A DNA stretch of 64,000 nt from Symbiodinium natans (lineage: Eukaryota > Sar > Dinophyceae > Suessiales > Symbiodiniaceae): contig CAJNDS010000110.1 of NCBI GenBank assembly GCA_905221605.1, positions 20,001-84,000 of the forward strand. The letters are read 5' to 3'. The position numbers and the translations under genes are program-made. Below the pieces are notes generated by a model, which was not told the origin of the DNA, ran no database searches, and saw only the letters and a list, made by a program, of their open reading frames with translations. Positions 11,098-22,912 of this stretch are shown here, in pieces; position 1 is the first letter of the stretch; each line of letters starts with the position of its first letter.

Positions 11098-11420
11098 GTT
11101 TAGGGTTTAGGGTTTAGGGTTTAGGGTTTAGGGTTTAGGGTTTAGGGTTTAGGGTTTAGGGTTTAGGGTTTAGGGTTTAGGGTGGACGGCTTAAGTGTTC
11201 TTGGGGGTCTTCGGGGCAAGCACTGAAATAGGGTTGTTCCAAGGGCTTAGAGTCGACCGGGAGGAGCTCCGCAGCCCGAAGCCCTAAGCCACTTATATAG
11301 TGCTGGACTGTCTGCCTTGCCCCTTGCAGGAACAGCTTGCGGCCTAAAGGTTTAGGGTTTAGGGTTTAGGGTTTAGGGTTTAGGGTTTAGGGTTTAGGGT
11401 TTAGGGTTTAGGGTTTAGGG
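11098..11420. repeat. (TTTAGGG)n arrays downstream of the SDR stop
   Basis: Arrays at 11,098-11,182 and 11,348-11,420. Confidence 0.95.
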
Positions 11421-11479
11421 AACCCTAAATCCCAAATTGTCCTAAGTCCCAACAATCCTTAAACCCTCATGACTCGCAG

Positions 11480-11530
11480 TCTTTGCATTCCGGGCGCTGG
11501 TGCGGCGCCTGCCGAGCTGTCCGAAACCTT
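11480..11530 (+). CDS. Candidate exon with WCGAC motif (thioredoxin-like?)
   Basis: Acceptor tcgcag|T and donor GT, 17 codons in phase 0 reading SLHSGRWCGACRAVRNL. WCGxC is the thioredoxin active-site pattern, but no flanking thioredoxin exon was recognised. The other two frames are also open, so this is tentative. Confidence 0.3.
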
Positions 11531-12212
11531 GTTTACAACCCCGGAAGCCCTGACCCTAAATCCCCAAAAGCCCTCTCCACGCCCAACAGTGTCAAAGCTG
11601 AAGCAAATTTGTCTTGTATAAGAGGCAAATTTGTCAACATAGCTGAAGGGTTACGGGGGCCGCCGAGTATATGGCTGAGCCCCCCATGCTTCTGCGTCAA
11701 AACCAAGGTCTGTTTTCGCAGGCCGGAACTTGGTCCCTCATAATAGGGACTTACGGGCACTACTGGGAACCCTAAACCCTAAACCCTAAACCCTAGTAGA
11801 AGATCGAGGACCTCGCCCCCTGACTCGCAAAAGAGTCGAGCCGGCTCTCTCTTGTCTTCATCGCGAACCTGAAGACTGCTCTCAAATGGCATAGTGAACA
11901 CAAGCAAGGCCCTAAACGCTAAACCCTAAAGCCTAAACCCTACACCCTAAACCCTAAACCCTACAGCCTCAGCCCTTACGTCAGGAGCCCGCCAATCTCG
12001 GCCGCGAAGCTGTGAGACATTGTGGTTCTGGAGAAAGGAACCGTAGCGCGCTGGCCATGGGGGGTTCAGCGTTGAGGGGTTTTGGCATCTAGGATTCGTG
12101 GGGTTTGGAGACTAGGCTGCCGTGACTCGTAAGCTCAAACGCAAAAGGGAAGCTGAGACACACAGCCTAGGCTCTGAGCCTTCAGCAGCCAGAATCCGGC
12201 CAAATCGCAACC

Positions 12213-12215
12213 ATC

Positions 12216-12257
<42 letters not shown>
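12213..12257. repeat. (GA)n microsatellite
   Basis: AG dinucleotide run with one interruption. Confidence 0.95.
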
Positions 12258-12779
12258 CCCTCGAACCCCCAATCTCTTTACACCTCCCACGCCCAGAATA
12301 CCTTATTAGAGCCTTCTAAACCCTCACCCAACTTGGGTGGGTGATGCTTTATGTGTTCCCTTTTGGGGTGTCAAGGGGGTCCAGCGCGATCAACGTGAGA
12401 CGTTCCAGCGGTACCCTCTCTGTGACTCTAAAACCCTATGTATAAAGAAGTCGCAGGTCATAAGGCCCTACATATAGGGCATAACCTCCAAACACAAATA
12501 GTAGGTAAACAGAGCCCAGAATTCCCATATCCTGGGTCCTGGGCTCTTGGGTAGTGTACGTGTTTACTTTGAAGCGTTTGGATTTCTTTGCTGTTACAAA
12601 GCTTGCCAAAAACACGCGTAAAGATGTATGCATGCCATTCCCCGGCGTCGCTCCAAAACCTGGACAGCAACCATCGAGAGGTGTCGTTGAACCCTAAAAC
12701 CCTAAAACTCGTCCAACCACCGAACCCGAAGGCTTCAAACCTTTCGGCCTTTTGCTCCAGCTTTTAAGAACTTTTAAGG

Positions 12780-12910
12780 GTTCGGGTTTAGGGTTTATAG
12801 GGTTTATAGGGTTTACAGGGTTTATAGGGTTATAGAATTTATAGGGTTTATAGGGTTTATAGGGTTTATAGGGTTTATAGGGTTTATAGGGTTTATAGGG
12901 TTTTGGGGTT
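12780..12910. repeat. Variant array (TTTATAGGG)n
   Basis: About 13 copies of a 9-base derivative of the telomere unit with a TA insertion. A second such array lies at 52,207-52,325. Confidence 0.9.
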
Positions 12911-13129
12911 TATAGAAGCAGAGCACTGTAATTCTGCAATTGGGATGTAGGGTTTGGGGTTGAGGGGCTGAGGCTCCCAAGGCCTCAAGCCAGCCAGAAA
13001 AGCCTTCAAAAGGTCCTAAACCCTAAACCCTAAACCCTAAACCCTAAACCCTAAACCCTAAACCCTAAACCCTAAACCCTAAACCCTCAGGGGTTTCTTT
13101 TCCTTTGAGAGGGGCCCAGTAGCCGGCTT

Positions 13130-13183
13130 CACTCCGCCCATGACTGGGCCCAGAGGGGTTGCTGCCTATGGCGTTGACCCCAG
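13130..13183 (+). CDS. Candidate exon, unidentified (AGFTPPMTGPRGVAAYG)
   Basis: Acceptor cccag|T and donor CCCCAG|GC. The frame AGFTPPMTGPRGVAAYGVDP is protein-like and non-repetitive. It probably belongs to the gene that also supplies the islands at 13.77 and 18.07 kb, but this is not proven. Confidence 0.4.
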
Positions 13184-13765
13184 GCTGGTGGGGGCAGGGA
13201 ATGGAAGGGTTGGGAGGGTTTAGGGTTTAGGTTTTGGGGTTTAGGGTCTAGGGTTTAGGGTTTAGGGTTGAGGGTTCAGGGTTTAGGGTTTAGGGCTGGT
13301 CCAGGGCTGGAGTTTAGAGCCTCAAGTGGACAAAATCGAGGGCCATGGCGGCTTCTTTTGGTGGATCCTGGTTTTAAAGTCGTCCAGCTGCCTTCTTCTT
13401 GGGAGTTTAGGGTCTCAAGGTGTAAGGGGTACTGCAAGTGGACTGATCCCGAAGCCGGTTAGTAACACGAGACCTTAAGGCTCAGCCTCAGATCAACCAC
13501 TGTCTGTTTCTCTTTGGTATTCGAGGATAGGCTTTTCAGAGGTGCGCTGAAGGTGCCAAAATCGACATTAAACTAAATTACTCCTAAACCCTAAAACCAA
13601 AAACCCTAAACCTTTCTTGCCCCTAAACCCTAAAACCCTAAACCCAGATTGCCCCTAAACCCTATACCCCAAAACCCTAAACCTATACTACCCCCAAACC
13701 CTAAACCCTAAACCCTAAACCCTACACCCTAAACCCTAAACCCTAAACCACCCTGGTCTTACTAG

Positions 13766-13835
13766 GTTCGGCGCAGCCGCCCGGGCGAAGTTGGAGCAGC
13801 TCAAGGATGAGCTGGGCAGGGAGCGCCTGGGATTC
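13766..13835 (+). CDS. Candidate coiled-coil exon (RAKLEQLKDELGRERLG)
   Basis: After actag|G one frame reads FGAAARAKLEQLKDELGRER, a strongly helical, charged heptad-like segment. The donor position is uncertain (several GC choices). Gene not recognised. Confidence 0.45.
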
Positions 13836-15519
13836 TTAGGGTTTAGGGTTCAGGGGCTTAGGGTTTAGGGTGTAGGGTCTAGGGTTTAGGGATTTAGGGT
13901 TTAGGGTTGGGGTTTAGGGTTTAGGGTTTAGGGTTCAGGGTCAAAGCATCGAAACCCCAAAGCCAAAGCCGCCGCACAGGGTTTTGGAATTTTTGCAGGC
14001 GGGTGAACTGTCAAGGTAAGATCTTGCAACGCATTCGGCGCTCTCCCGTGTCTGTTTGAACGTTGGGGTGGATCTTACACAGCACGTGTCCTCAAACCCC
14101 AACACCTGAAGCCCACAAACCCAGCGAGCTTGCCCCAGAAATTGAACACTTATGGAACACCCCTCCCAGTCTAACACCTGAACCCTAAACCCTAAACCCT
14201 AAACCCTAAGCCCTAAACCTCAAACCCTAAAAGCTAAACCCTAAACCCTAGCCCATCCATGCACTTCCTACCACCGAGTCGGCCAAGCCTCAAACGCCCC
14301 CTGAAGCACCTGGATCACACACACCTAAACCCTAAAACCCTAAGCCCGAGAACCCTGAACCCCAAACCCCAAACCCCAAGCCCCTGAACCATCAAGATAC
14401 ATCCCCAAAACCTTATTACCCCGTGAACCCGAAGGCCCAGATTCCGATACCTTGAACAACAAAAGCAGCTACATCTCATTGGCCCCTGGTTCAAGGTTCC
14501 GCAACTTGACGTGCCAGCACTTCGTCACCTGCTGAACACTGGAACCCTAAACCCTAAACCCTAAACCCTGGGAGGCTTTGGGGTCTAGGCAGTCTATTTT
14601 TTCCTGGGGCTTCGTTTGGGGGTTGTTGCTTGGTAGCTTTTCTTATAGCCTATAGGCGTTGACTTCATAAAACCTAAACCGCTAACCCAAGACGTATGTC
14701 TTCGCAGCTCATTGACGCAAGATCTTTTTTTTTTGTAGGGTTCGTTTGTGTACTACCAATAAAGAAAGATGTTTACCTTGAATTCCCAATCTATGTTGTG
14801 ATTGTAGCTTTAACGGGATGTTGTCAATATCCATTATATCTGTGCACAAATAGATCAACAAAGCTCTGAAATTAAATGATGTAGCCCTAAACCCTCAACT
14901 CCAAACCCTATTTCCTCAAACTCGAAGTCCCTACCCTTGCCTTAAAAATGCACACCCGGCCTTCACGTAGGGTCTGTAGCTGTGTAGGGATCTAAGGGTT
15001 GTTACATGGTCCCTAGTATGATCCCTTAAATTCCTGTATCGGGGTTCTGAAGTGTGGGTCCTTCAGGTACATAAAGGATTATTTAAGGGATCATGTAGCT
15101 AATTTACGAGAGGTACCGTTTAGAGGATGGGAGAGGGAGTTCGAGGGTGGGGTCTAGGGTTCAGGGCCTAGGGTACATGGGGACAGCGGTTGTGCGTTTA
15201 GGTTTACATAGGGTTTAGGTTTTTTTTGCTTCAGGGTTTAGGGTTTCGGTTTAGGGTTAGGGTTTAGGCTAGGAGTTTCGTGCCCATTGGGGGCTGAGGC
15301 TGTTTGGTGATGCATGGTTCAGCAAGGACAGTGTTTTCAGTCGTGGCTTTGGTCTTTCTGGGCATGTAGGGTTCAACTGTAAACCCTGCAAACCCTAAGC
15401 CCTCAGCTTGCAGGTTTTCGCACGTAGAGCGTCGTCTGGTCCTTAGGCATGCCTATGACCGCCCAGGCTACCAAGCCCATCCCTACAACCCTAAACCCCA
15501 AAGTCAGCCCTCAAGTGAG

Positions 15520-15772
15520 ACTACTGCGGGTACGAGGATGAAAGTGCTCTTCGTCCCGCGGAGCCGAGTGACTCCTGGCACCCGACGGCAGACCGCCCTG
15601 CTCTGCTAGAGCAGCATCTCACCGGTACTTCCCAGGACGCTTGCCTGGTGGACGCACTCCGCGCCCTGGGCGTGAAAGTGCCGTATGCGGCCAACAGCCC
15701 ATTCTGGGCGCCCGCCGACGGCAACCGGTTGCCGAAGATGCTGAAGACCCGCTTTGGGTACGTTGACCGCAG
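15520..15772 (+). CDS. Unidentified coding island, about 83 codons
   Basis: One frame is open without stop through about 250 bases of unique, GC-rich sequence, far longer than other islands here. It begins after gtgag|A and includes QDACLVDALRALGVKVPYAA, then FWAPADGNRLPKMLKTRFGY. At about 15,772 coding character appears to pass to another frame (ATERLVSCMADGAFSTEQC, to about 15,855, followed by GT). That means either a short intron ending at ttgaccgcag or a frameshift in a decayed copy. No family recognised; the open frames on the minus strand over this stretch are shadows. Confidence 0.5.
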
Positions 15773-15990
15773 GCTACCGAAAGGCTTGTGAGCTGCATGG
15801 CAGACGGAGCATTCAGCACGGAACAGTGCCAGATTTGGGCAACCGGAAGGACACAGGTGGTCTCCATGGATTCGTGTCTAGGGATGTCTTGGGTGAGGCT
15901 TATGGGGGGTTAGCGTTTAAGGTTTCGGGTTTGGGGTTTAGGGTTTCGGGTTTAAGGTTTGGGGTTTCGGGTTTGGGGTTTAGGGTTTAG

Positions 15991-18064
15991 GGTTTAGGGT
16001 GGTCAGGGTTGAGGTTCAGCTAGGAACCCTGAAGTCGACATGCCTTGCGCGTTTAACAGCCTGAACTCCTAGAACACCTTGAGCCCTAGGCCCTAAACCC
16101 TAAACTCTAAAGCCTAACATCCAAAGGGCCTTCAAGACAGGAAGCCATAATTCTTTGGTTTTTTTGTTCGGACCTCAAGCCGCAAAGGCGTAGGGTGTTT
16201 GTGGGACCCCGTAAAAACATAGGGTTTGGGGTTTAGGGGTTTGGGGTTTTGGGGTTTTGGGGTTTTGGGGTTTTGGGGTTTTGGGGTTTTGGGGTTTTGG
16301 GGTTCAGGGTTTAGGGTTTTAGGGGTTTAGGGGTTCAGGGTTTAGGGTTTAGGGTTTAGGGGTTTAGGGTTTCAGGGCTTAGGGTTTTTGGGTTTAGGGT
16401 TTGAGGTACCCCTTCGGGTTGATAGAAAGAGGGCTGGCATGGAGCGGACCCACATGTGAGCAGCCCAGGATCGTTGCGCCGGGTGCCCGAGCATCATGCA
16501 GTTAAGGGTCCTGTCCCATCCATATAGGGCTTAGGGTTTAGGGTTTAGGGTTTGGGGTTTAGGGTTTAGGGTTTAGGGTCGCATCCGTATAGTCTTGATA
16601 ACCCAGCGGCGCCCTGTTGAGTTTTTTTGGGTGCCAGGTTCCTGTAGAAAGCAACCGACCCCAAAAAGGGTACCTTTATTCAAAATGGTTACTGGGATAG
16701 GAAGTAGTGTTCAGGGTTTAGCAAAGATACGATGAAGCTGTACAGCTGGGTGTGATTTTTTCATGTTTCGTGTGTGAGGTTTAGGGTCTTGGGGCTCACG
16801 ACTTTGATCTCATAAACTCCAAACCCTCCGCAAAAAACGCCGTTGTTCCCTAAGCCCTCGTGCCCCTACCCCAAAAGCTTCAGCCTCAACATCCCGAATT
16901 CCCGGTATCCGTAAACCCGCCTACAACTAAGCGTGGAATCCCCGATCTTAAGCCTACCCCTGAACCCTCCTAAGCTCTAAATCCCTCCAGCAGAAACGCC
17001 CGAAGCCCCATAGGAACCCGATAGGAACCCCATGAACCCCATGAACCCCCCTCGGTTTTGGGGTTTTCCGGGTTTCGGGTTTGCGTGTTTTGGGTTTGCG
17101 AGTTTCAGGTTTGCGGTTTTCGGGTTCGCAGGTTTCGGGCTTAGGGTTTCGGGTCCCTAAAACCCTGAACATCGCAACCCTGGGGCTGCGGTGCGTCGGT
17201 GTTTTCGCGCTGAGTTTTACGTGGTTTAGGCTTTAGAAGTTTAGGGTATAGGGTTTGGGGCTCCGCCGCAAACCCTATCCTCCAAACCCTAAAAGCCCCA
17301 AGCCCTAAATCAACCGTAAATTCCTGAAACGCCAAACCCATAAAGCCCTGAAGCCTATAACCTTTTTTGAACCGTAACACCCCAAGCGCTAAAAACCCAA
17401 CCCTGTAAAACCCTAAACCCCAAGCCCAGGAAACCCCAAATCCTTAAACCCTACGCCCCAAAACCCCAGACCCATACAGCTAAAGCTCTAATACCCACAG
17501 CCTCAAACCCTCAAACTCTTAAACCCGAAGCTCTGAAGCCAACATCCCAAAACCCTAAAACCACAAAACCCTAGCCCCCAAACCCCCAAACCCCCAAAAC
17601 ATGAACCCCAAAGCCCTGAACCCAAAAGCCCGAAACCGGGAATCCCTAAACCCTAAAACGTAAAACCCGACGCCTTCAACCCCTAAAACCCTAAACCCTA
17701 CAACCCCTAAAACCACCAAACCCCAAAAGCCCTGACGCCCCAACTCTTACTCTCCGAAGCCTTTAGAGGAACCCGCAAACCACAAATCCCTGAGCCTGAA
17801 ACCCCCCAAAGCCCTGAACCCACAAAACCCTGAACCCATCAAACCCTAAACCCCTAAACCTGGCAAACCCTAAATCCTAAACCCCTATACCCTAAACCCC
17901 TAAACTCTAAATCCTGAAAAGCCCTAAACCACTAAAGCCCCTAAACCCCTAAAAAACTCTAAACCCCTAAAACCCCTAAACCCTAAACGCCATACCCCCC
18001 CCCCCCCCCCAAAAAAAAAAAAAAAAAAAATTCAAAAAACAATAAAACTAAAAAACCAAGAGAG
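15991..18064. other. Degenerate telomere-like sequence
   Basis: G-rich then C-rich degenerate derivatives of TTTAGGG/CCCTAAA, including a TTTTGGGG-type array at 16.2-16.3 kb. One dispersed-repeat copy (family E) lies at about 16,631-16,711. Long open frames here are repeat translations. Confidence 0.6.
16235..16305. repeat. Variant array (TTTTGGGG)n
   Basis: About nine copies of an octamer identical to the ciliate telomere unit, embedded in TTTAGGG derivatives. Confidence 0.9.
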
Positions 18065-18136
18065 CTTGAGGCCAATGAGCTCTCGAAGGTGCACCAGCAG
18101 TACATTGCCGGGCCACGGTTGGAAGGCGGCGGCAGG
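18065..18136 (+). CDS. Candidate coiled-coil exon (LEANELSKVHQQYIAGPRLE)
   Basis: Exactly 24 codons between agag|C and AGG|GT. The sequence is non-repetitive inside a degenerate repeat region and helical in character, similar in style to the exon at 13,766. Gene not recognised. Confidence 0.45.
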
Positions 18137-19119
18137 GTGGGTTCAGGAATTTAAGGGGTTCAGGGTTTGGGGGGGGGGGGGGGGGGGTTAGGGTAGTTTA
18201 GGATTTGGGGTTTGGGGTTGAGGATTAGGGGCTTAAGGGTTTGGGTGTTAGGGTTGAGGTTGAGGCGTAGGGTGTAGGGCTTTAGGGTTAGGGTTTTGAG
18301 GCTAATTTAGGGGGTAGGGTTTTAGGGTGTTTGTTTTTTTTTTGGGGGGGGGGGGGGGGGGGTTGGGTTTGGGGGTTCAGGCTTTGGGGTTTAGGATTGG
18401 GGGGTTTAGGATTTGGGGTTTAGAGTTCAGGGTTGAGGGTTTAGGGTGTTGGGTTCAGGGGTTTGGGGGGTTTAGGGTTTGGGCTTTGGGGTGTTGGGGT
18501 GGCTTAGGGTGTTGTGGGGTTAGGGTTTTAAGGGCTTTTGGGGTTTACGGGCCTTAGGGTTCAGGGGGTTCAGCGTTTAGGGGGATGAGGGTTAGGGCCA
18601 CCCCCAAGCCTCACCCCATAAACGCAGAACCTGGGAACCCCTAACCTCTAAAATCGACAGAAGCCCTGCGCCCTAAACCCCAAACCCTAAGCCCTAAACC
18701 CCAAACCCCCAAACCCTAAACCCCAAACCCCCAAACCCTAAACCCCAAAACCCCAAACCACAAGGATCCCCGAACCGAAAGGATCCCAAAACCCCGAGCC
18801 AGCTTCCCAATGGCCCTAAAGCCGAGACCCAGCCATCAACTGGCTAGGGTTTGGGGTTTAGGGTTTAGGGTTTAAGGTTTAAGGTTTGGGGTTTAGGGTT
18901 TTGGGTTTCGGGTTTAGGGCCCTCTTGGAGAGGACCTGCCTACGCCGGACATCAGCTTCGATTCCAGTTCCCTGCTTGATACTGGACCCTAAACCCTAGA
19001 CCCTAAACCCTAAACCCTAAACCAAGTTTTGCGGGCTCAGGGGGTTTAGGGTTTCAGGGCTTTAGGGGTTTGGGGGGTTTTAGGGCTTTCGGGGCTTGGG
19101 TTTTTTAGGGGTTTTGGCG

Positions 19120-19222
19120 GGTGTAGGGTTTAGGGTTTAGGGTTTAGGGTTTAGGGGTTTAGGGGTTTAGGGGTTTAGGGGTTTAGGGGTTTAGGGGTTT
19201 AGGGGTTTAGGGGTTTAGGGGC
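19120..19222. repeat. TTTAGGG passing into (TTTAGGGG)n
   Basis: Four heptamers then about nine octamers with an extra G. Confidence 0.9.
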
Positions 19223-19339
19223 TTGAATCGGCATAGGCATCAAAAAAAAAATAATAAGCATCAAAAAGAAAAATAATAGGGATCAATAAAAAAAATAATA
19301 GGCATCAAAAAAAAAAATAAGCCATCCGGCCCACCTGCG

Positions 19340-19520
19340 TGGTCCTCGGGTCCCGTGGTCCTCTGGTCCCGTGGTCCTCTGGTCCCGTGGTCCTCTGGTC
19401 CCGTGGTCCTCTGGTCCCGTGGTCCTCTGGTCCCGTGGTCCTCTGGTCCCGTGGTCCTCTGGTCCCGTGGTCCCCTGGTCTTCTGGTCCCCTGGTCCTCT
19501 GGTCCTCTGGTCTGCTTGTC
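19340..19520. repeat. 16-base tandem repeat (GGTCCTCTGGTCCCGT)n
   Basis: About ten near-perfect copies; all three + frames stay open, which explains the apparent VLWSRGPLVPWS proteins. Confidence 0.95.
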
Positions 19521-19554
19521 TGTCCGCCTGGTCCTGCGGGTCCTATGCGTATAA

Positions 19555-20610
19555 ATAAATCATTAAATTAGACAAATAAGTAAAAATCAATAAATATAAA
19601 TATATATTATATACACACGATAGTGAAGGTCAACGTGTGTGTATATATGTATGTATGTATGTGCATATATATATATATATGAACATATTACATAATACAC
19701 ATTACATTACACATTACCTATTATATACTATACATTATACATTATACATTATACATTATACATTATACATTATACATTATACATTATATATAATATATAT
19801 CATATATTATATATTATATATTGTATATTGTATAGTATATATTATATATTATGTATTATGTATTTCGTATTACGTATTATGTATTATGTATTATGTATTA
19901 ATTATGTATTATGAATTCTATATTATGTTTTATGTTTTATGTACTATGTATTATGAATTATATATTATATGTTTTATATTATGTATTCTGTATTATGTAT
20001 TATGTATTATGTGTTATGTATTATGTTATGTGTTTATGCATATGATCAGATATTGGTATAGCGACTGTACATGTATTTTGTATTATATTTATTATATTAT
20101 ATGTTATATATTATTATTATATCCATATTAATATTACATATTACAATTATATATTTATATTATTATATATATTATAGATTATATTATATATAACATTATA
20201 ATATCTGTTATACTATATCTATATATATACATTATTATTTTAATAAAAATTACATCATGTGTTAGAATATCTATACACTTATACTTATATTATTATACCA
20301 TATCATATATATATATTTTATCTCATATTGTCGTACATTATATGATATGTGTATGTATATAAATAAGTAAATATAAATATGAATAAATAAATCGCATATT
20401 GTATATTATATGTCATATATTGCATATCATATATTGTATATTGCATATTATATACTGCATATAATGCATACTATAAAGTATATAATATATAATAGATACC
20501 GCATACATAATATACAATATATAAAATGTATAATATTATTTATTATTAATTATTTTGTATTTATTATTCATTATATAGTATATTTTATATATTATGTAGT
20601 ATGTATTATA
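19555..20610. repeat. AT-rich low-complexity tract
   Basis: TATTATGTAT/TACATTATA-type imperfect repeats over about 1 kb. The long Tyr/Ile-rich frame is not a gene. Confidence 0.9.
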
Positions 20611-20619
20611 TATTGTTCT

Positions 20620-21300
20620 TTGAAGCCATTGGAATGCAAAGAAAATGGAAGTTTTTTGCTTAAAACATGTAGAAGTAGAGTTTTTCCGATGGAAACATAG
20701 AGATAATAGAGGATTTCTCATGAAAACGTGAAGACAGTAGACGTTTTCTTGTGGGAGTATGAAGAAATAGAGGTTTTCCCATTGAAAGATCGAGAAACTA
20801 GAAGGTTTTCCAACCACTACCACCACTTCTACGCATCGTGGGAACATTGTTTGCAATGGGGGGGGCTGCGCCCCCCCCAACCCCCCCGCTGTTTTTTTTA
20901 AGCTGTGCAAAGCGTGCTGCAAAGCCAAGTGGGGGGGTGTGGGGGGGGGGGGGGCTGCGCCAACCCCAACCCCGCCGCGTTTTTATCAAGCTGTGCCACT
21001 GCAAAGCGTGCTTTATGAATCTTGTTGAAGCCATTGGGCTACTAAAAGTTTAAGTTTTTCTTAAAATACATGCAAATAGAGGTTTTCCGATGGAAACATA
21101 GAGATGATAGAGGTTTCCTATGAAAACGTGAAGAAAATAGAGGTTTTCTTGTGGAAATATGAAGAAATAGAGGTTTTCCTATTAAAAGATCGAGAAAATA
21201 GAAGGTTTTCCAACCACTACCACCACCCACTACTACCCATCGTGCGAGCATTGTGTTTGCAAATGGGGCGGGGGCTGGAGGCGAGCCCCCCAAAACCCCC
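20620..21300. repeat. Duplicated module of about 400 bases
   Basis: Copy 1 starts near gaagccattgg at 20,623 and copy 2 at 21,026. Each has AATAGAGGTTTTCC sub-repeats, then CTAGAAGGTTTTCC/ATAGAAGGTTTTCC, ACCACTACCACCAC, and a C/G homopolymer zone. Confidence 0.85.
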
Positions 21301-21497
21301 TCCCCCCAACCCCCCCCCCCAACCCCCCCCCCCCAACCCCAACCCCCCCCCCCCCAACCCCCAAGACCCCGCCCCCAACCCCCCCCACCCCCCAACCACC
21401 CCCGCACCGACCAACCCCCAACCCCACCCCCCCCCCAACCACCCCGCCGCCCCAACCCCCCCCCCCTCAACCCCCCCGCGTCCCCGCCCCCCCCTCT
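21286..21497. repeat. Poly-C / CCCCCAACCCC tract
   Basis: Homopolymer-rich low complexity; the Pro-rich and Gly-rich frames here are artefacts. Confidence 0.95.
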
Positions 21498-22164
21498 AGG
21501 AAAATGGGTTATTTTTTTTTTGATGCTTATTTATTTTTTTTTTGATCCCTTGGGGTTATTTTTTTTTTTGATGCCTATTTATTTTTTTTTTGATCCTTCA
21601 CCCCTTGAATCCAGGGCCTTAGTGCAAGGGTGCTTCGGCTCTCCTAAACACTAAGCCCTAAACCCTAAACCCTAAACCCTAAACCCTAAACCCAAAAAAA
21701 CCCTAAACCCTAAACCCTAGACCCTGAAAACCCTAAACCCAAGCACTCGACCCTGTGACTGAGTGAGAAAACGCGCGGGAAGACCGATTGCAAGTCTGAG
21801 GGCAAACGGCCACCTTGAGATTGTGAGTGGCCAGTGGTAGCATGTAGGGCTGCGAGTTTAGGGCTTATTTGTTCATAAGGCTTCCAGGCTAAAACCCTAA
21901 ATCCTAAACCCTATAAACCCTTATTAAACCCCAATAGGAGTCCTCAAGTTTATGTGGCGTGCGGCGTTTATATGGTTGAGGGTGGTGACCACGAATCAGC
22001 TACCACCAGAACTTCAACCACTGGTATCAAACGTAGAATTGGTCGGGTTTAGGGTTTCGGGTTTAGGGTTTAAGGGAGGAGTTGATCCTGAACCTCCAAG
22101 GGCTCACATACGAGGTAGGATACCTATGCCCCGAAGAATCCCATGAGCCCCTAGACCATGAGCT

Positions 22165-22515
22165 AAACCCTAAATCCTAAACCCCCTAAACCCCCTAAAC
22201 CCCCTAAACCCCCTAAACCCCCTAAACCCCCTAAACCCCCTAAACCCCCTAAACCCCCTAAACCCCCTAAACCCCCAACCCCCCTAAACCCCCTAAACCC
22301 CCTAAACCCCCTAAACCCCCTAAACCCCCTAAACCCCCTAAACCCCCTAAACCCCCTAAACCCCCTAAACCCCCTAAACCCCCTAAACCCCCTAAACCCC
22401 CTAAACCCCCTAAACCCCCTAAACCCCCTAAACCCCCTAAACCCCCTAAACCCCCTAAACCCCCTAAACCCCCTAAACCCCCTAAACCCCCTAAGCCCCC
22501 TAAGCCCCCTAAACC
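22165..22515. repeat. Variant array (CCCCCTAAA)n
   Basis: About 37 copies of a 9-base unit (two extra C); generates a (GGL)n frame on the minus strand. Confidence 0.95.
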
Positions 22516-22527
22516 CTGAATGGCAAG

Positions 22528-22583
22528 GTCGACAGTCCGACCGGATGATGAGGCTGCGTCCGTGGGGACGGAAATCCTCACAG
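22528..22583 (+). CDS. Candidate exon (STVRPDDEAASVGTEILT)
   Basis: Acceptor ggcaag|G and donor CACAG|GC, phase 1 to phase 1. The acidic frame STVRPDDEAASVGTEILT is preserved right after the long CCCCCTAAA array. Gene not recognised. Confidence 0.4.
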
Positions 22584-22912
22584 GCGCGATGGGTCGTTAG
22601 GGCTCAGGGCTTTTAGGGTTTAGGGGGCTTTTCGAAGGTCTATATCAAGGGACTAAGAAGGAGGGACCCTTATAAGGGGCCTTAGGGGGTATTTAGGGGC
22701 CACTCAGGTATAGAGCGAATAGAATAAAGGTCCCTTCCAGTGGTCCCTCCTAATACCCTTTAATACTATAAGGATCTTGGGTTTACTTGGGACTCAATTT
22801 ACTTACTTTTCTCGGGGACCTATTCAATTTTATGGTTTTGAAGTCACGGGCCTATATGGTTGTGACTCCCCTTTCGCTTTGGGGCTTCGAACCTTCAACA
22901 ACCTCTTTGATC

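Larger units (their letters stand above)
11064..13129. other. Spacer after the SDR gene: telomere repeats and unassigned unique sequence
   Basis: Telomere arrays at 11.10-11.18 and 11.35-11.42 kb, a (GA)n microsatellite at 12213-12257 and a TTTATAGGG array at 12.78-12.91 kb. Besides the WCGAC island, 11,987-12,050 is open in one frame with an AG acceptor (EPANLGREAVRHCG), but no family is recognised. Confidence 0.5.
19225..21600. mobile_element. Composite repeat block with inverted A/T-rich ends
   Basis: Left end 19,225-19,325 has GCATCAAAAAAAAATAATA-type units; right end 21,508-21,600 has the reverse complement (TTATTTTTTTTTTGATGC). Between them lie the 16-base GTGGTCCTCTGGTCCC array, about 1 kb of AT-rich sequence, two copies of a roughly 400-base module, and C/G homopolymers. 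No transposase frame is seen. Whether it moved as a unit is inference. Confidence 0.45.

Noticed and set aside
15521-15867. Minus-strand frames of 67 and 82 codons
   Set aside because: Antisense shadows of the + strand coding island, whose frame is longer and more protein-like.
19637-20700. Tyr/Ile-rich frames of 96-164 codons
   Set aside because: AT microsatellite with no complexity; no protein family features.
21042-21654. Gly-rich and Pro-rich frames on both strands
   Set aside because: Direct translations of C/G homopolymers.
22267-22581. (GGL)n frame of 104 codons on the minus strand
   Set aside because: Translation of the CCCCCTAAA nonamer array.
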